Notes: a model not told the origin generated them from the sequence alone. A stretch of DNA of 64,000 nt from Halobaculum saliterrae (GCF_009831625.1 NZ_WUUS01000005.1:124001-188000); one strand, 5' to 3'; counted from the stretch's first letter, positions 35,980-44,774 are shown. Numbers and translations: made by a program.

Positions 35980-36851
35980 GCCGACCACGTCCTGACGACG
36001 ACGGTCACGCGCCCCGGGTCTCCGCTCCCGCATGCGTCGGGTTCCCCTGAGGGCTCCGGGGAGTCGGTCCCCGCGTGCCGGTCAGCGAGCGCTGCCGCGA
36101 GCGCACGGTTCGCCTCGCGTGGCCCGCCGCGATCCAGCGCCTCGACAGCGTCGACGCCGAGCACTGCCCCGATCCGACGGTACCGGTCCCTCACCACCCG
36201 CTCAGCCGCGTTGTCACCGCGTTCGGCGGCGGCGATCCTGTCCGGCGGAAACAGCACGGCGATCGTCCGCGCGGCGACGCCTCCAGCGGCCTCGGTGTTC
36301 GTATGCTCGGAGTCGGACGAGTCCGATGAGGGAGCCACCGGGACCGTGAACCGGGCGGCGTGGACGCTCGTCGACGCCGGGGGATGCGGCCCGATCCCGA
36401 TGGCCCCCTCGACTCGTGGTGTGCCGTCGAAGTCGTCACACGGGAGCGGACGCCAGACGGCCCGCACCCTCGTGTTCGAGCCGATCGCGTCGGCGACGGT
36501 TCTCCTGACTCCCCGGCGGTAGTCCGCGGCCGTCGGCGACGGCGCCGAACCGTCGACCGTCGCCGAACGAACCGCGGCGCGCGCGAGGTGTTCGGCGAGC
36601 GTCGCGTGAGCGACGCGCTGCGCCTCCGGTGACGCGGTTGCCCCGTCGGATTCCGCCTCCCCGCCCGCAGAGACGAGCGTGTACTCGACCGCCGACGTCG
36701 ACCCGGCGAGGGTCTCGGCCGTCTCGCTCGCCCTCGACGACGCTCCGATGTCGGGGGCGGCGGCCGCCTCCGACTCGGCACCGACGAGCGTTCCGGCGGC
36801 GGCGCCGATCAGGAGCAACGCGAGGCACACGTCGAGCAGGGATCCGGTCAT
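35976..36851 (-). CDS. Pseudopilin-like protein (DUF7284-like)
   Basis: The 291-residue protein has an N-terminal hydrophobic helix (LLDVCLALLLIGAAAGTLV) and an Ala/Ser-rich outer part. The start at 36851 gives a four-base ATGA overlap with the upstream gene; a GTG two codons earlier is possible. Its own stop overlaps the next gene in the same way. No catalytic motif is seen. By its place and shape I infer a minor pilin-like subunit. Confidence 0.7.
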   Translation of the reverse strand: MTGSLLDVCLALLLIGAAAGTLVGAESEAAAAPDIGASSRASETAETLAGSTSAVEYTLVSAGGEAESDGATASPEAQRVAHATLAEHLARAAVRSATVDGSAPSPTAADYRRGVRRTVADAIGSNTRVRAVWRPLPCDDFDGTPRVEGAIGIGPHPPASTSVHAARFTVPVAPSSDSSDSEHTNTEAAGGVAARTIAVLFPPDRIAAAERGDNAAERVVRDRYRRIGAVLGVDAVEALDRGGPREANRALAAALADRHAGTDSPEPSGEPDACGSGDPGRVTVVVRTWSA

Positions 36852-37258
36852 CGCCACACCGTGACGCGGAGTCTGCCCGGCCGGACGCGGCCGGGATCGA
36901 GCGCGACGCCGACGCGTCTGGTCGCTGTCGCTCGAATCGAGACTGGATCCGATGACTTCGGAGCCGCGTCCCCGACACGCCAGTGCCGACCGGCGACGGT
37001 CAGGGTGACGCTCGCGTTACGATCCGTTCGGGCGATCACGGATCGGACCCGGTCGAGGCGGCCGGCGTCCGCGACGCCGCCGACCGTGATCGCATCGTGA
37101 ACGCGTTCCAGCGTCGGCTCGGCGGTCGGTCCACGGTCTTCAACGCCGCTCAGAACGACCGTGTAGGCGGCGACGCCGAGCGACAGCGCGAGCACCGCCG
37201 CCAGCGCGACGGTCGGCTCGGCGAACGCGCGATCACGCGACGAGGACGAGCGTGACAT
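36848..37258 (-). CDS. Pseudopilin-like protein (DUF7285-like)
   Basis: This 136-residue protein begins with a short charged leader and then RAFAEPTVALAAVLALSLG, which closely resembles the class III signal and hydrophobic helix of archaeal pilins (cleavage expected before the hydrophobic run). The remainder is a small beta-rich domain. The ATG at 37258 lies inside the upstream gene (26-base overlap), so translation is probably coupled. I infer a pilin-like subunit. Confidence 0.7.
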   Translation of the reverse strand: MSRSSSSRDRAFAEPTVALAAVLALSLGVAAYTVVLSGVEDRGPTAEPTLERVHDAITVGGVADAGRLDRVRSVIARTDRNASVTLTVAGRHWRVGDAAPKSSDPVSIRATATRRVGVALDPGRVRPGRLRVTVWR

Positions 37259-37727
37259 CCGTCTCCCCCCACGAGACGTGTCGGACGTGCAGCGTCCGAC
37301 CCGCGGTCCAGTCGACCGCCGACTCTCCTCGCGTCGAGGTCCGCTCCGCACGTGCGGTCGCGACCGCGACGGCGAACGCTCCGGGCTCCTCGAACGCCGC
37401 GTCCGGGTGATCGCCGAGCGCGACACCCGCGAGCGGGCCGCCGGGATCGACGGGGACGACCGAGTCCGTCCCGAAGGCGGCGAACGCGCTGCCGCCGCCG
37501 GATCGCAGTGAGACGCCGCGGGTCGTCACTCTGACCCGATCGGCCGCGATCCGATAGCGGGCGGTCGCGGGCGGGTCGGCGGCGGCGACGGTGTCGACGG
37601 TCGCGGCGGCCGAGACGGCGTCGGGCGGCGGGGCGGTCGGGAGCCCCGATACCACCCCCAGCGTGACAGCGCCGGCGACGGCGAGTCCGAGCCAGGCGTA
37701 CCAAACGTCGAGAGGTGCGTCGATCAC
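37233..37727 (-). CDS. Pseudopilin-like protein (DUF7283-like), first gene of the subunit operon
   Basis: The 164-residue protein has one hydrophobic helix near the N-terminus (WYAWLGLAVAGAVTLGVVSG) and an outer domain rich in Val, Ala and Thr. It starts at a GTG at 37727. A TATA-like CAAATA ends 24 bases upstream as part of a block shared with two other genes of the cluster. It leads a tightly overlapping four-gene run. The function is unknown; a pilin-like subunit is inferred. Confidence 0.7.
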   Translation of the reverse strand: MIDAPLDVWYAWLGLAVAGAVTLGVVSGLPTAPPPDAVSAAATVDTVAAADPPATARYRIAADRVRVTTRGVSLRSGGGSAFAAFGTDSVVPVDPGGPLAGVALGDHPDAAFEEPGAFAVAVATARAERTSTRGESAVDWTAGRTLHVRHVSWGETDVTLVLVA

Positions 37728-37729
37728 GT

Positions 37730-37759
37730 GCCGGGGTGGTCCCGCTTTCGTATTTGAAC
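37730..37759 (-). promoter_or_regulatory. Shared pilus-cluster promoter block, copy 1
   Basis: Read on the plus strand, GCCGGGGTGGTCCCG is followed by CTTTCGTATTTGAAC. On the coding strand this gives GTTCAAATA with the TATA edge 24 bases from the GTG at 37727, then a GGGACCACCCC block. By my alignment, 25 of 30 positions match copy 2. Confidence 0.7.
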
Positions 37760-37770
37760 GCTCGGGGAGA

Positions 37771-39714
37771 TCAGCCGACGAGCATCGCGACCGCGGCGTG
37801 TCCAGCGACGAACGCGCCGCTCGCGGTGACGAGCGCGATCCCGACGCGGTAGCCGACGACCGTGCGGTCGAGCCCGCGCTCCAACCCCGTCGCGAGCACG
37901 GTCAGCGTCGCAGCCAGCGACAACACGTACACGCCGACGACCGGTCCGACGAGCGACGGCGAGAGCGCGGCTGCCTCCCCTGCGACAGCACCCGCGGCGG
38001 TGTGACCGGTACCGCCGCCGGTCGAACTGATACCATCGGTGGCCGAGTGGAGGCCGACGGTCCCGGATCCGCCGAGCCCGCCGAGATCGTCGAGGCGCCC
38101 CGCCAGCGCGACCGTCGCGCCGCCGACGAGTGGACCGAACAGCGCTGCCGTGTCACGGAGCGTCCCCGTCACGGTCGCCAGCTCTCGGCGAGCGGCGCGC
38201 TCCGCGCTCGCCAGCGCGTCGAGCCGATCGGCGTGCGTCACCAGCGCGTCGCCGGCGGGGCGTCCCTCCGTCGCCGCCGTGGCGATCGCGGTCACCGCTC
38301 CGGCCGCCCGACCGCCGGAACCGCGTGCGGGACCGAACGGCGCGCCGTCGCCGGCGAGCGCGTTCTCGACCGGCACGCCGAGCGCCGACCGCCGCCTGCT
38401 CGCCTCCGCGAGCGCGTCGGCCGTCGGTCCGGACAGCGACGACGCGACCGCAGGGAGGGCCCCTTCGACGGACTCGCCGTCGGCCACGCGGCGGCCCAAC
38501 AGCGCGAGTGCGTCGCTCAGCCCGCGGTCCCGCTCGTCGATCGACCGTCGTACCTCGCGACGCGGATGCAGGTGGACACAGAGTCCGACCCCGAGGCCGC
38601 AGCCGACGGCGAGCACCGGACTCGCCCACTCGCCGGCAACGAGAGGGGCCACGAACCAACCCGCGACGGCCGCCGTTGCGGCCGCCAGCAGTGCCGTTCC
38701 TCGTCCCTCGGAGACGTCGGGGTGGGTCTCGTCGATCCGGGGGGCGGAGATCGCGACCGGCCGACGGAGCAGTAGTCGGCCCGCGGCAGTCGCGACAGAC
38801 GCGGGCAACACTAGGTCGTACGTCGCGGCGAACGCCCGCGGCGGAATCGGAACGCCCGCGGCGACCGCCGCCGGAAGCGTGCCGACGAGCGCTAGCGGGA
38901 GCAGCACCCCGAACGCGTACAGCCCGGTGACCGGCGCGCGGAGATCGCCGGCGAACGACGCCGTCCGTTCGCGCAGGTCGTCCTCGACGGCGTCGACCGC
39001 ACGTTCGAGCAACCGAGTCCGATCGTCGCCCGTCTCGGCGTCGACCGCCGCGAGCAGGAGCGCGACCGAGCGATCGAGCGCCGGGAACCACTCGCTCCAC
39101 TCCGCGGCGAACGCGGAGAGTCCGCCGTCCGGGTCGCCCGTTACGGCGGCGCGATCGGCGTGTTCCCGGAGGCTTCGGTGGAGCGGGCCCGTTCCGGCGG
39201 TCGCAGCGAACCGCGCCGCGCGCTCCGGCACCGGCGCCAGCCGAAGCGAGAGCGCAAGCGCGCTCGTGACGGTCGCCGCGTCGCCGACCGCGCGCGTTCT
39301 GCCGATCGCCGCAGCGAGCACCGGCGCTCGACGGGTCACCGAGAACGCGGTCAAACCGACCGCCGCCGCGACGCCGGACGCGAACGGGGCCGCAAGCGAC
39401 GGGAGCATCGCACCGGAGAGGAGTGACCATGCCAGCGCGACAGCGAACGTACACGCTCCGAGGAGCGCGCTCACGGTCGCGGCCGCGGCCGTGATCTGTT
39501 CGGCGTCGAGGGACGGGTCGAGGAACGCGCACGCCCGGGTGAGTTCCTCGTCCGGATCGACCCAGTCGGCGTACCGGTCCGGCCACGCGCTGGCGGCGGT
39601 CTCGAGCCCGCGTCGAACGACTCCACGTCGGACCTCCGTCGACCAGTTGTGAACCCGCGAACGACTCTCTCCCCCGAGCCATCCCCGTCCGGTCAGCCAG
39701 TCCCGACCGATCAT
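37771..39714 (-). CDS. Type IV pilus/secretion membrane platform protein (PilC/TadC/FlaJ-like)
   Basis: The 647-residue protein has two copies of the T2SSF fold, with several hydrophobic helices around 80-135, 250-310, 340-385 and 570-645. In type IV pilus and archaellum systems this protein is the inner-membrane platform that the ATPase drives. The start overlaps the ATPase stop by four bases (ATGA), the usual arrangement for this pair. The N-terminal 80 residues are soluble and include ADWVDPDEELTRACAFLDP, typical of haloarchaeal PilC-type proteins. Confidence 0.87.
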   Translation of the reverse strand: MIGRDWLTGRGWLGGESRSRVHNWSTEVRRGVVRRGLETAASAWPDRYADWVDPDEELTRACAFLDPSLDAEQITAAAATVSALLGACTFAVALAWSLLSGAMLPSLAAPFASGVAAAVGLTAFSVTRRAPVLAAAIGRTRAVGDAATVTSALALSLRLAPVPERAARFAATAGTGPLHRSLREHADRAAVTGDPDGGLSAFAAEWSEWFPALDRSVALLLAAVDAETGDDRTRLLERAVDAVEDDLRERTASFAGDLRAPVTGLYAFGVLLPLALVGTLPAAVAAGVPIPPRAFAATYDLVLPASVATAAGRLLLRRPVAISAPRIDETHPDVSEGRGTALLAAATAAVAGWFVAPLVAGEWASPVLAVGCGLGVGLCVHLHPRREVRRSIDERDRGLSDALALLGRRVADGESVEGALPAVASSLSGPTADALAEASRRRSALGVPVENALAGDGAPFGPARGSGGRAAGAVTAIATAATEGRPAGDALVTHADRLDALASAERAARRELATVTGTLRDTAALFGPLVGGATVALAGRLDDLGGLGGSGTVGLHSATDGISSTGGGTGHTAAGAVAGEAAALSPSLVGPVVGVYVLSLAATLTVLATGLERGLDRTVVGYRVGIALVTASGAFVAGHAAVAMLVG

Positions 39715-41765
39715 CGGTCGGAAACCGCGTCGATCCCGCTCACGTCGGTCCTGTCGACGCCGGCGAGGGCTCCGATCCCCCGCCCGCGGCGACCGATCGC
39801 CTCGCGGACGTCGGCGTACGTCTCGCCCGGACAGGCGAGGTCGGCGACGACGGTGCTCTCGCCCCGGTCGATCACACGCGTCGCGACCGCCGCGGTCCCA
39901 TCGGCGTCGTCGGTGGCTCCCCCCTCGCTGCCGATTCTCCGACCACTGCCGTCGCTTTCGGGTCCGTTCCCGCGGCTCGCGATCCGCACGAGGTCCCCGG
40001 GATCGGGTCCCCGAACCTCCTCGATCGACGCCAGCGCGCGGTCGGGGCCGAGCGTGACGACCAGATCGGTCGCGGCGAACGACGACGCCGGCACGCCGAG
40101 GTCGGAGACGACGCGCTCCCGGACCGCCTCGCCGCCGGTCCCGTGGATCGTCCCCAGGACGGCGTCGCTTGCGGCGCCGACGCGCATCGCCTCGTACAGC
40201 GCCCGCGCCTCGGAGCCGCGGACCTCGCCGACGACCAGCGCCCCCTCGCCCAGTCTGAGGGCGGTTCGGACGGCGTCAGTCGGCGCGAGCGCGTCGTCCC
40301 GATCGGTACCGGCGTGCAGCGGCTGTACGTCTCGTCCGGTGCCGCGGATCGCCGCGACCGGGAGTTCGGGGGTGTCCTCGATCAGCACCGTCCGGGCGTC
40401 GACGGGGACCTCCATGCACAGCGCGCCGAGCAGCGAGGTCTTTCCCGCCCCGCGGGGGCCGGCGACGAGGACCGCGGCGCCGCGCTCGACCGCGACCGAC
40501 AGGAGCCCGGCAGCTCGCTCGCGGATGGAACCGACGGAGACGAGCCGGGGGAGCGTCCACGGGTCGTCGTCGCGGCGGCGGAACGCGAACCCCCGGCCGT
40601 CGCTCGCGGGCGCCGTGACCCCCGCGACGCGAACGTCGCCGAGCGCGGCATCCGTCGTCGGCGACACACGCGAGAACGCTCGTCCGCTCGACGCGCGGAC
40701 TCTGGACGCCAACGCGTCCAGGTCGGCACGGGAGAACCGGACGTTGGTCGTCATCGTCTCGTCGTCGACGATCGCCCGGAGTTCCCGGTCGGCCGCCGGT
40801 CCAGACAGGAACGCGTCGCTCACGCGGTCGTCGGCGAACAGCTCGTCCAACACGCCCATCCCTCGAGTGTGGCGACGCAGCGCCGCCGCCAGGGAGTCGA
40901 TCGGGATCGGATTCGACGGCTCCCCGGGGCCGTCGTCGGAGCGCCGATCGGCGACGGTGCGACGGACGGCACGGCGATGGGAGCGCGGGCCGTGTGGAAC
41001 GGAGCCGTCGGCGAGCAGGTCGACCGCCCCCGCAAGCACGTCCAGTGCGTCCGCCGAGAACGTTCGTTCCGCGGGCGTGAGGTGATAGTGTGGAACGCCG
41101 TCCGGCCGGTCGTACACGCTCGCGCTCCCGCCCGTCGGCAACCCCTGAGTCTCCCGGAGCACGGCGCCGGACGGCGGCGCTGGCCGGGTTCGCCCCACCG
41201 CTGCCGTCGAGGCGACGCTCGCGGCAAGCGACACCGCGGATCCCCCGGCGTCGCCACGGACATCCGCCCACGCCGAGAACCCCGTCTCGGCCGCGAGTCG
41301 AGCGACCGGACCGGCGCGCCCGACGGCCTCGCGGGCGACCGCGACGGGGTCCGTGAGGACACGCTCGGCCACGGTCGGATGGCGGCCCTCGACCGCGTCC
41401 GCGAACCGCCCGGCGGAACACAACAACGCGGCCGACTCCCCCTCGTAGAACCGATCGAGTCCGCCGATTCGGACACGGACGAGGTCGGCGTCACGCTCGG
41501 TGAGCGCGTCGATCACCGTCGCCCTGCACGCCGGATCCGTCGAGAGATCGCCCCCCGAACACGCCGACGCATCGACGCGAAGTATCGCTGGATCGCTCAA
41601 CCCGGCGCGGCCGGGAGCCGATCCGTACCCGGGACCCGACCCGTACCCGGAACCAGAACCGCCGTCGAACTCGGTGTCGCAGCGACAACCGCTCCCGACG
41701 GGGGTCCGCTCGTCGGCGCTCCGCCCGTCGCCGACGCGGTCACGGATGTCGTCGATGAATCGCAT
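39711..41765 (-). CDS. Type IV pilus/secretion assembly ATPase (T2SSE/VirB11-like)
   Basis: The 684-residue ATPase has Walker A GPRGAGKTS near residues 436-444, an Asp-box-like IEDTPELP, and Walker B-type GALVVGEVRGSEARAL, followed by a GTIHGTGGEAVRERV His-box. These hexameric motors power pilus or archaellum assembly. The N-terminus has a Cys-rich CRC motif and a Gly/Tyr/Ser-rich spacer before ACSGGDLS. The ATG at 41765 is supported by the shared promoter block, whose TATA edge is 23 bases upstream. It is followed directly by the platform gene. Confidence 0.9.
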   Translation of the reverse strand: MRFIDDIRDRVGDGRSADERTPVGSGCRCDTEFDGGSGSGYGSGPGYGSAPGRAGLSDPAILRVDASACSGGDLSTDPACRATVIDALTERDADLVRVRIGGLDRFYEGESAALLCSAGRFADAVEGRHPTVAERVLTDPVAVAREAVGRAGPVARLAAETGFSAWADVRGDAGGSAVSLAASVASTAAVGRTRPAPPSGAVLRETQGLPTGGSASVYDRPDGVPHYHLTPAERTFSADALDVLAGAVDLLADGSVPHGPRSHRRAVRRTVADRRSDDGPGEPSNPIPIDSLAAALRRHTRGMGVLDELFADDRVSDAFLSGPAADRELRAIVDDETMTTNVRFSRADLDALASRVRASSGRAFSRVSPTTDAALGDVRVAGVTAPASDGRGFAFRRRDDDPWTLPRLVSVGSIRERAAGLLSVAVERGAAVLVAGPRGAGKTSLLGALCMEVPVDARTVLIEDTPELPVAAIRGTGRDVQPLHAGTDRDDALAPTDAVRTALRLGEGALVVGEVRGSEARALYEAMRVGAASDAVLGTIHGTGGEAVRERVVSDLGVPASSFAATDLVVTLGPDRALASIEEVRGPDPGDLVRIASRGNGPESDGSGRRIGSEGGATDDADGTAAVATRVIDRGESTVVADLACPGETYADVREAIGRRGRGIGALAGVDRTDVSGIDAVSDR

Positions 41766-42283
41766 GGCCGGGGTGGTCCCGTTTCGCTACTTGAACCTGC
41801 ACCCGCACTCGACCGATCGAGCAGTCGAACCCGTATTCGTCGCTCGTCCGCATCGGAACCGGCACTCACGGGGACCAGCGAGAGGAACACTCGTCGACTA
41901 CGGTCGAGCGCGATCCCGCCGTTCGGGAGGTCGTACGGAGCCGAGAGCGTCGTCCGTGAGTGAGCGGCGTCGCCGACTGCGTGGATCAGGACTGCGGTTC
42001 CGCGCTCGGCACCCGGACACAGCGAGAGCGATCGAACGGGCGCGGTCCCGATCGATTCCCCGGGGACGGCCACCGACACGACGCGCCGCGCGGTCGGGGC
42101 CGACCCGAGGGACGACCGACGTTCCGGTTCGCCGGCGAGCGCCGACCGCGCGGCGCGATCGATCCGGTCGGGGACGCGCTCGACCGCGGCGGTCGTCCGA
42201 TCGACCCGGGCGGTCTCGACGGCCGGGAGCGACGCCGAAAGCAGCGCCGCGGCCACCGCGACCGCGACGACCACGCGGATCAC
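41597..42283 (-). CDS. Exported pilus-cluster protein (DUF7311-like) with run-on C-terminus
   Basis: This 228-residue protein has an N-terminal hydrophobic segment (VVVAVAVAAALLSASLP) that may be a signal or anchor, followed by a conserved-looking domain up to about residue 155. The last 70 residues are low in complexity (S, T, P, G) and run over the ATPase promoter block and the first 169 bases of the ATPase gene in another frame. A stop may have been lost by a small indel. The GTG start overlaps the stop of the previous gene by four bases. The function is unknown. Confidence 0.6.
   Translation of the reverse strand: MIRVVVAVAVAAALLSASLPAVETARVDRTTAAVERVPDRIDRAARSALAGEPERRSSLGSAPTARRVVSVAVPGESIGTAPVRSLSLCPGAERGTAVLIHAVGDAAHSRTTLSAPYDLPNGGIALDRSRRVFLSLVPVSAGSDADERRIRVRLLDRSSAGAGSSSETGPPRPCDSSTTSVTASATGGAPTSGPPSGAVVAATPSSTAVLVPGTGRVPGTDRLPAAPG
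41767..41796 (-). promoter_or_regulatory. Shared pilus-cluster promoter block, copy 2
   Basis: Read on the plus strand, GCCGGGGTGGTCCCG is followed by TTTCGCTACTTGAAC. On the coding strand the TATA-like CAAGTA ends 23 bases from the ATPase ATG, and the GGGACCACCCC block lies between. It is located inside the overlapping upstream reading frame. Confidence 0.7.
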
Positions 42284-42861
42284 AGCGCGTCGCGCAGCCG
42301 CTCGACGAGCGGCGAGTCGTCGTCGGTCGGATCATCCGCCCGGTCGATCGGATCAGTTTGCGTGGCGGTCCCACAGCACTCGGACTCGGCTCGCGAAGGA
42401 TTCGGCTCGGCCGGTACCTCCCGGGCAGCGGTCGACGGCTCCTGATCCGGCAGATCGGGGGGCGACGACTCCCGATCCGGATCGGCTCGCGTCGGCCCGT
42501 CTCGACCTTCGGTCTCCCGTGTCGCGGCGAGCGCCCGGTCGGCGCGTCGCTCGACGCGTTCGTTCACGGCGCGTATCGACCCGACGTAGCCGCGCAGCGC
42601 CTGCGTGGCCGACTCGAGTTCGGCGACGCGCGACTCGAGGTCGTCGAGTCGAGTCGACGCGCGTCGCAGCTCGGCGGTGGCCTCGGCGGCGTCCGCGAGG
42701 TCCGTCAGATCGGCGTCGGTGTCGCCCGTACATGCCCGTTCGACGGCAGCGATCCGGGACCGGAGGTTATCGGCGGTGGCCGTCGTGGCGGCGGAACCGT
42801 CGTCGGTGTTCGTCCCTTCCCCGTCCTCGATCGGGAGTCGGTCGGCGATATCGCGTGACAT
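42280..42861 (-). CDS. Coiled-coil protein of the pilus cluster (DUF7310-like)
   Basis: This 193-residue soluble protein has a coiled coil at about residues 55-115 (RRASTRLDDLESRVAELESATQ) and an acidic, proline-rich tail with a CC pair (ESECCGTATQ). No membrane segment is seen. Its stop overlaps the start of the next gene (GTGA). It leads the cluster and has the shared promoter block upstream. By position it may regulate or link the motor to the cytoplasm; this is inference. Confidence 0.72.
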   Translation of the reverse strand: MSRDIADRLPIEDGEGTNTDDGSAATTATADNLRSRIAAVERACTGDTDADLTDLADAAEATAELRRASTRLDDLESRVAELESATQALRGYVGSIRAVNERVERRADRALAATRETEGRDGPTRADPDRESSPPDLPDQEPSTAAREVPAEPNPSRAESECCGTATQTDPIDRADDPTDDDSPLVERLRDAL

Positions 42862-42862
42862 G

Positions 42863-42892
42863 AGGGGGCTGGCCGCGCCCTCCTATTTGAAC
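42863..42892 (-). promoter_or_regulatory. Shared pilus-cluster promoter block, copy 3
   Basis: Read on the plus strand, GGGGGCTGGCCGCGC is followed by CCTCCTATTTGAAC. The coding strand gives GTTCAAATA with its edge 23 bases from the ATG at 42861. The GG-C-CC block is less exact than in copies 1 and 2 but at the same distance. Confidence 0.6.
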
Positions 42893-43030
42893 TTCGAGGC
42901 CGGTGCCCCGGACGGTCGGGGATCGGAACTCGTGGACGGCGTCCCATCTGCGGCGACTTCGTCACGACGAGAGCGATCTCGCCGCGACCGTGGGAAGATT
43001 CAAGCGCTCGGCTGTGCGAACTCCGTGCGT

Positions 43031-44119
43031 ATGAAGACGGTCCTCATCGGCGTCGGCCAGGCCGGCGGCAAGGTCACCTCCTCGTTGGTCGAGTTCGATC
43101 GCGACATGGGGTTCAACTCGGTTCGGGGGGCGCTCGCGGTCAACAGCGCCGAGGCCGACCTCCAGTCGCTCCCGATCGACACGCTCCTCGTGGGACAGGA
43201 CCGCGTGAAGGGACACGGGGTGGGGGGCGACAACGAGCTCGGCGCCGAGGTGATGCAGGCGGACGCTGGCGAGGTCATGTCCGCGCTCGACGGTCGCATC
43301 ACAGCCGAGGCGGAGGCGATCGTCGTGGTCGCGGGGCTCGGCGGCGGGACGGGGTCCGGCGGCGCGCCGGTGCTCGCGAAGGAACTCAAGCGCGTGTACG
43401 ACGTGCCGGTGTACGCCCTCGGGATCCTCCCCGGACGCGGCGAGGGCGCGATGTACCAAGTGAACGCCGGGCGCTCGCTGAAGACGCTCGCCCGCGAGGC
43501 CGACTCGACGATCCTCATCGACAACGACGCGTGGCACTCCTCCGGGGAGAGTCTCGAGGAGGGGTTCGACAGCATCAACGACGCTATCGCCCGGCGCGTC
43601 GGGCTTCTGTTCGCCTCCGGCGAGAACGTCGAGGGCGTCGGCGAGTCGGTCGTCGACACGAGCGAGGTGATCAACACGCTCCGCTCGGGCGGGATCGCCG
43701 CGCTCGGCTACGCCAGCGCGGAGGCGGACGACGACCCCGACACCAACGTCAACGTCGTCACCAGCGTCACCCGCAACGCGATGCTCACGGGGACCAGCCT
43801 CCCGAACGCGACGGACGCGGACGCCGCGCTGCTCGTCGTCGCCGGCAAGCCGGAGCGCATCTCGCGCAAGGGCGTCGAGCGCGCCCGGAAGTGGCTCGAG
43901 GAGGAGACCGGGTCGATGCAGGTCCGGGGGGGCGACTTCCCGCTCGATTCCGAGCGGCTCGCGTCGCTGGTGCTGTTGGGCGGCGTCGAGCGCTCAGCGC
44001 GGCTGGAGGAGTTCATGCAGCAGGCGAAGGAGGCGCGCGAGGAGGCTGAACGCCAGCGACAGGAGCAGGACGAGGCCGACAAGCTGTTCCAGAACGACGA
44101 CCTCGACGGACTGATGTGA
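43031..44119 (+). CDS. cetZ: CetZ family tubulin-like protein
   Basis: The 362-residue protein is a member of the FtsZ/tubulin superfamily. The GTP-binding motif GGGTGSG lies at residues 104-110, and the N-terminus MKTVLIGVGQAGGKV is the T1 loop. It lacks the FtsZ C-terminal peptide; a charged helix near residues 335-350 and LFQNDDLDGLM close it. CetZ proteins control cell shape, motility and surface-structure positioning in haloarchaea. It is divergent from the pilus-like cluster, with 169 bases between. I cannot say which CetZ paralogue this is. Confidence 0.9.
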   Translation: MKTVLIGVGQAGGKVTSSLVEFDRDMGFNSVRGALAVNSAEADLQSLPIDTLLVGQDRVKGHGVGGDNELGAEVMQADAGEVMSALDGRITAEAEAIVVVAGLGGGTGSGGAPVLAKELKRVYDVPVYALGILPGRGEGAMYQVNAGRSLKTLAREADSTILIDNDAWHSSGESLEEGFDSINDAIARRVGLLFASGENVEGVGESVVDTSEVINTLRSGGIAALGYASAEADDDPDTNVNVVTSVTRNAMLTGTSLPNATDADAALLVVAGKPERISRKGVERARKWLEEETGSMQVRGGDFPLDSERLASLVLLGGVERSARLEEFMQQAKEAREEAERQRQEQDEADKLFQNDDLDGLM

Positions 44120-44189
44120 GGGCTACGCCGCCGAGGCGGCTGTACCCGTTCGGGGAACCCTTATGACCGAGTAGCCGCTGAGCTATTCG

Positions 44190-44774
44190 ATGAGCGAATC
44201 CACCGGGAGTAAGGACAGACCGACCGTGTTGATCGTGGACGACGAGGTGGAGACGGCCACACTCTACGCGGAACATCTCCGTGACCGTTACACCGTGGAG
44301 ACTGCACATTCCGGGGAGGAGGCGCTCGAAGTCATTACCTCAATGGTCGACGTCGTGCTGCTCGATCGCCGAATGCCGGGTCTCTCCGGCGACGACGTGC
44401 TACAGGAGATCCGGGAGCGCGACCTCGGCTGCCGCATCGTCATGGTCACCGGTATCGCCCCCGGTCTCGACATCCTCGACCTCCCGTTCGACGACTACCT
44501 CGTCAAACCCCTCTCGGGGGAGGAGATTCGCAACGCCGTCTCTCGAATGCTCGTCCGGAACGCGTGCGACGACCGGATCCGGCAGATCGTCGCGATCGCG
44601 TCGAAGATGGCGACCCTCGAATCGAAGATGACCATCGCCGAACTGGAAGCGAGCGACGGCTACGCCGCACTGGAGGCGGAGCTGTCGGCGCTCCGCGAGC
44701 GCACGGAGCTCGGCGACCCGTCGGATGACGTGTACACGGAGTTCACCACCGAGAAGATCGGCGTCCTGTTCTAG
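44190..44774 (+). CDS. Response regulator with HalX domain
   Basis: The 194-residue protein has a receiver domain with phosphoacceptor Asp59 (VVLLDRRMPG), acidic pocket VDDE at 17-20, and the conserved Lys in DYLVKPLSG. A C-terminal HalX helical domain covers about residues 130-190. No DNA-binding motif is seen. HalX proteins are common haloarchaeal signalling outputs of unknown mechanism. The ATG at 44190 lies about 28 bases after a TATA-like CTTATGA. Confidence 0.9.
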   Translation: MSESTGSKDRPTVLIVDDEVETATLYAEHLRDRYTVETAHSGEEALEVITSMVDVVLLDRRMPGLSGDDVLQEIRERDLGCRIVMVTGIAPGLDILDLPFDDYLVKPLSGEEIRNAVSRMLVRNACDDRIRQIVAIASKMATLESKMTIAELEASDGYAALEAELSALRERTELGDPSDDVYTEFTTEKIGVLF

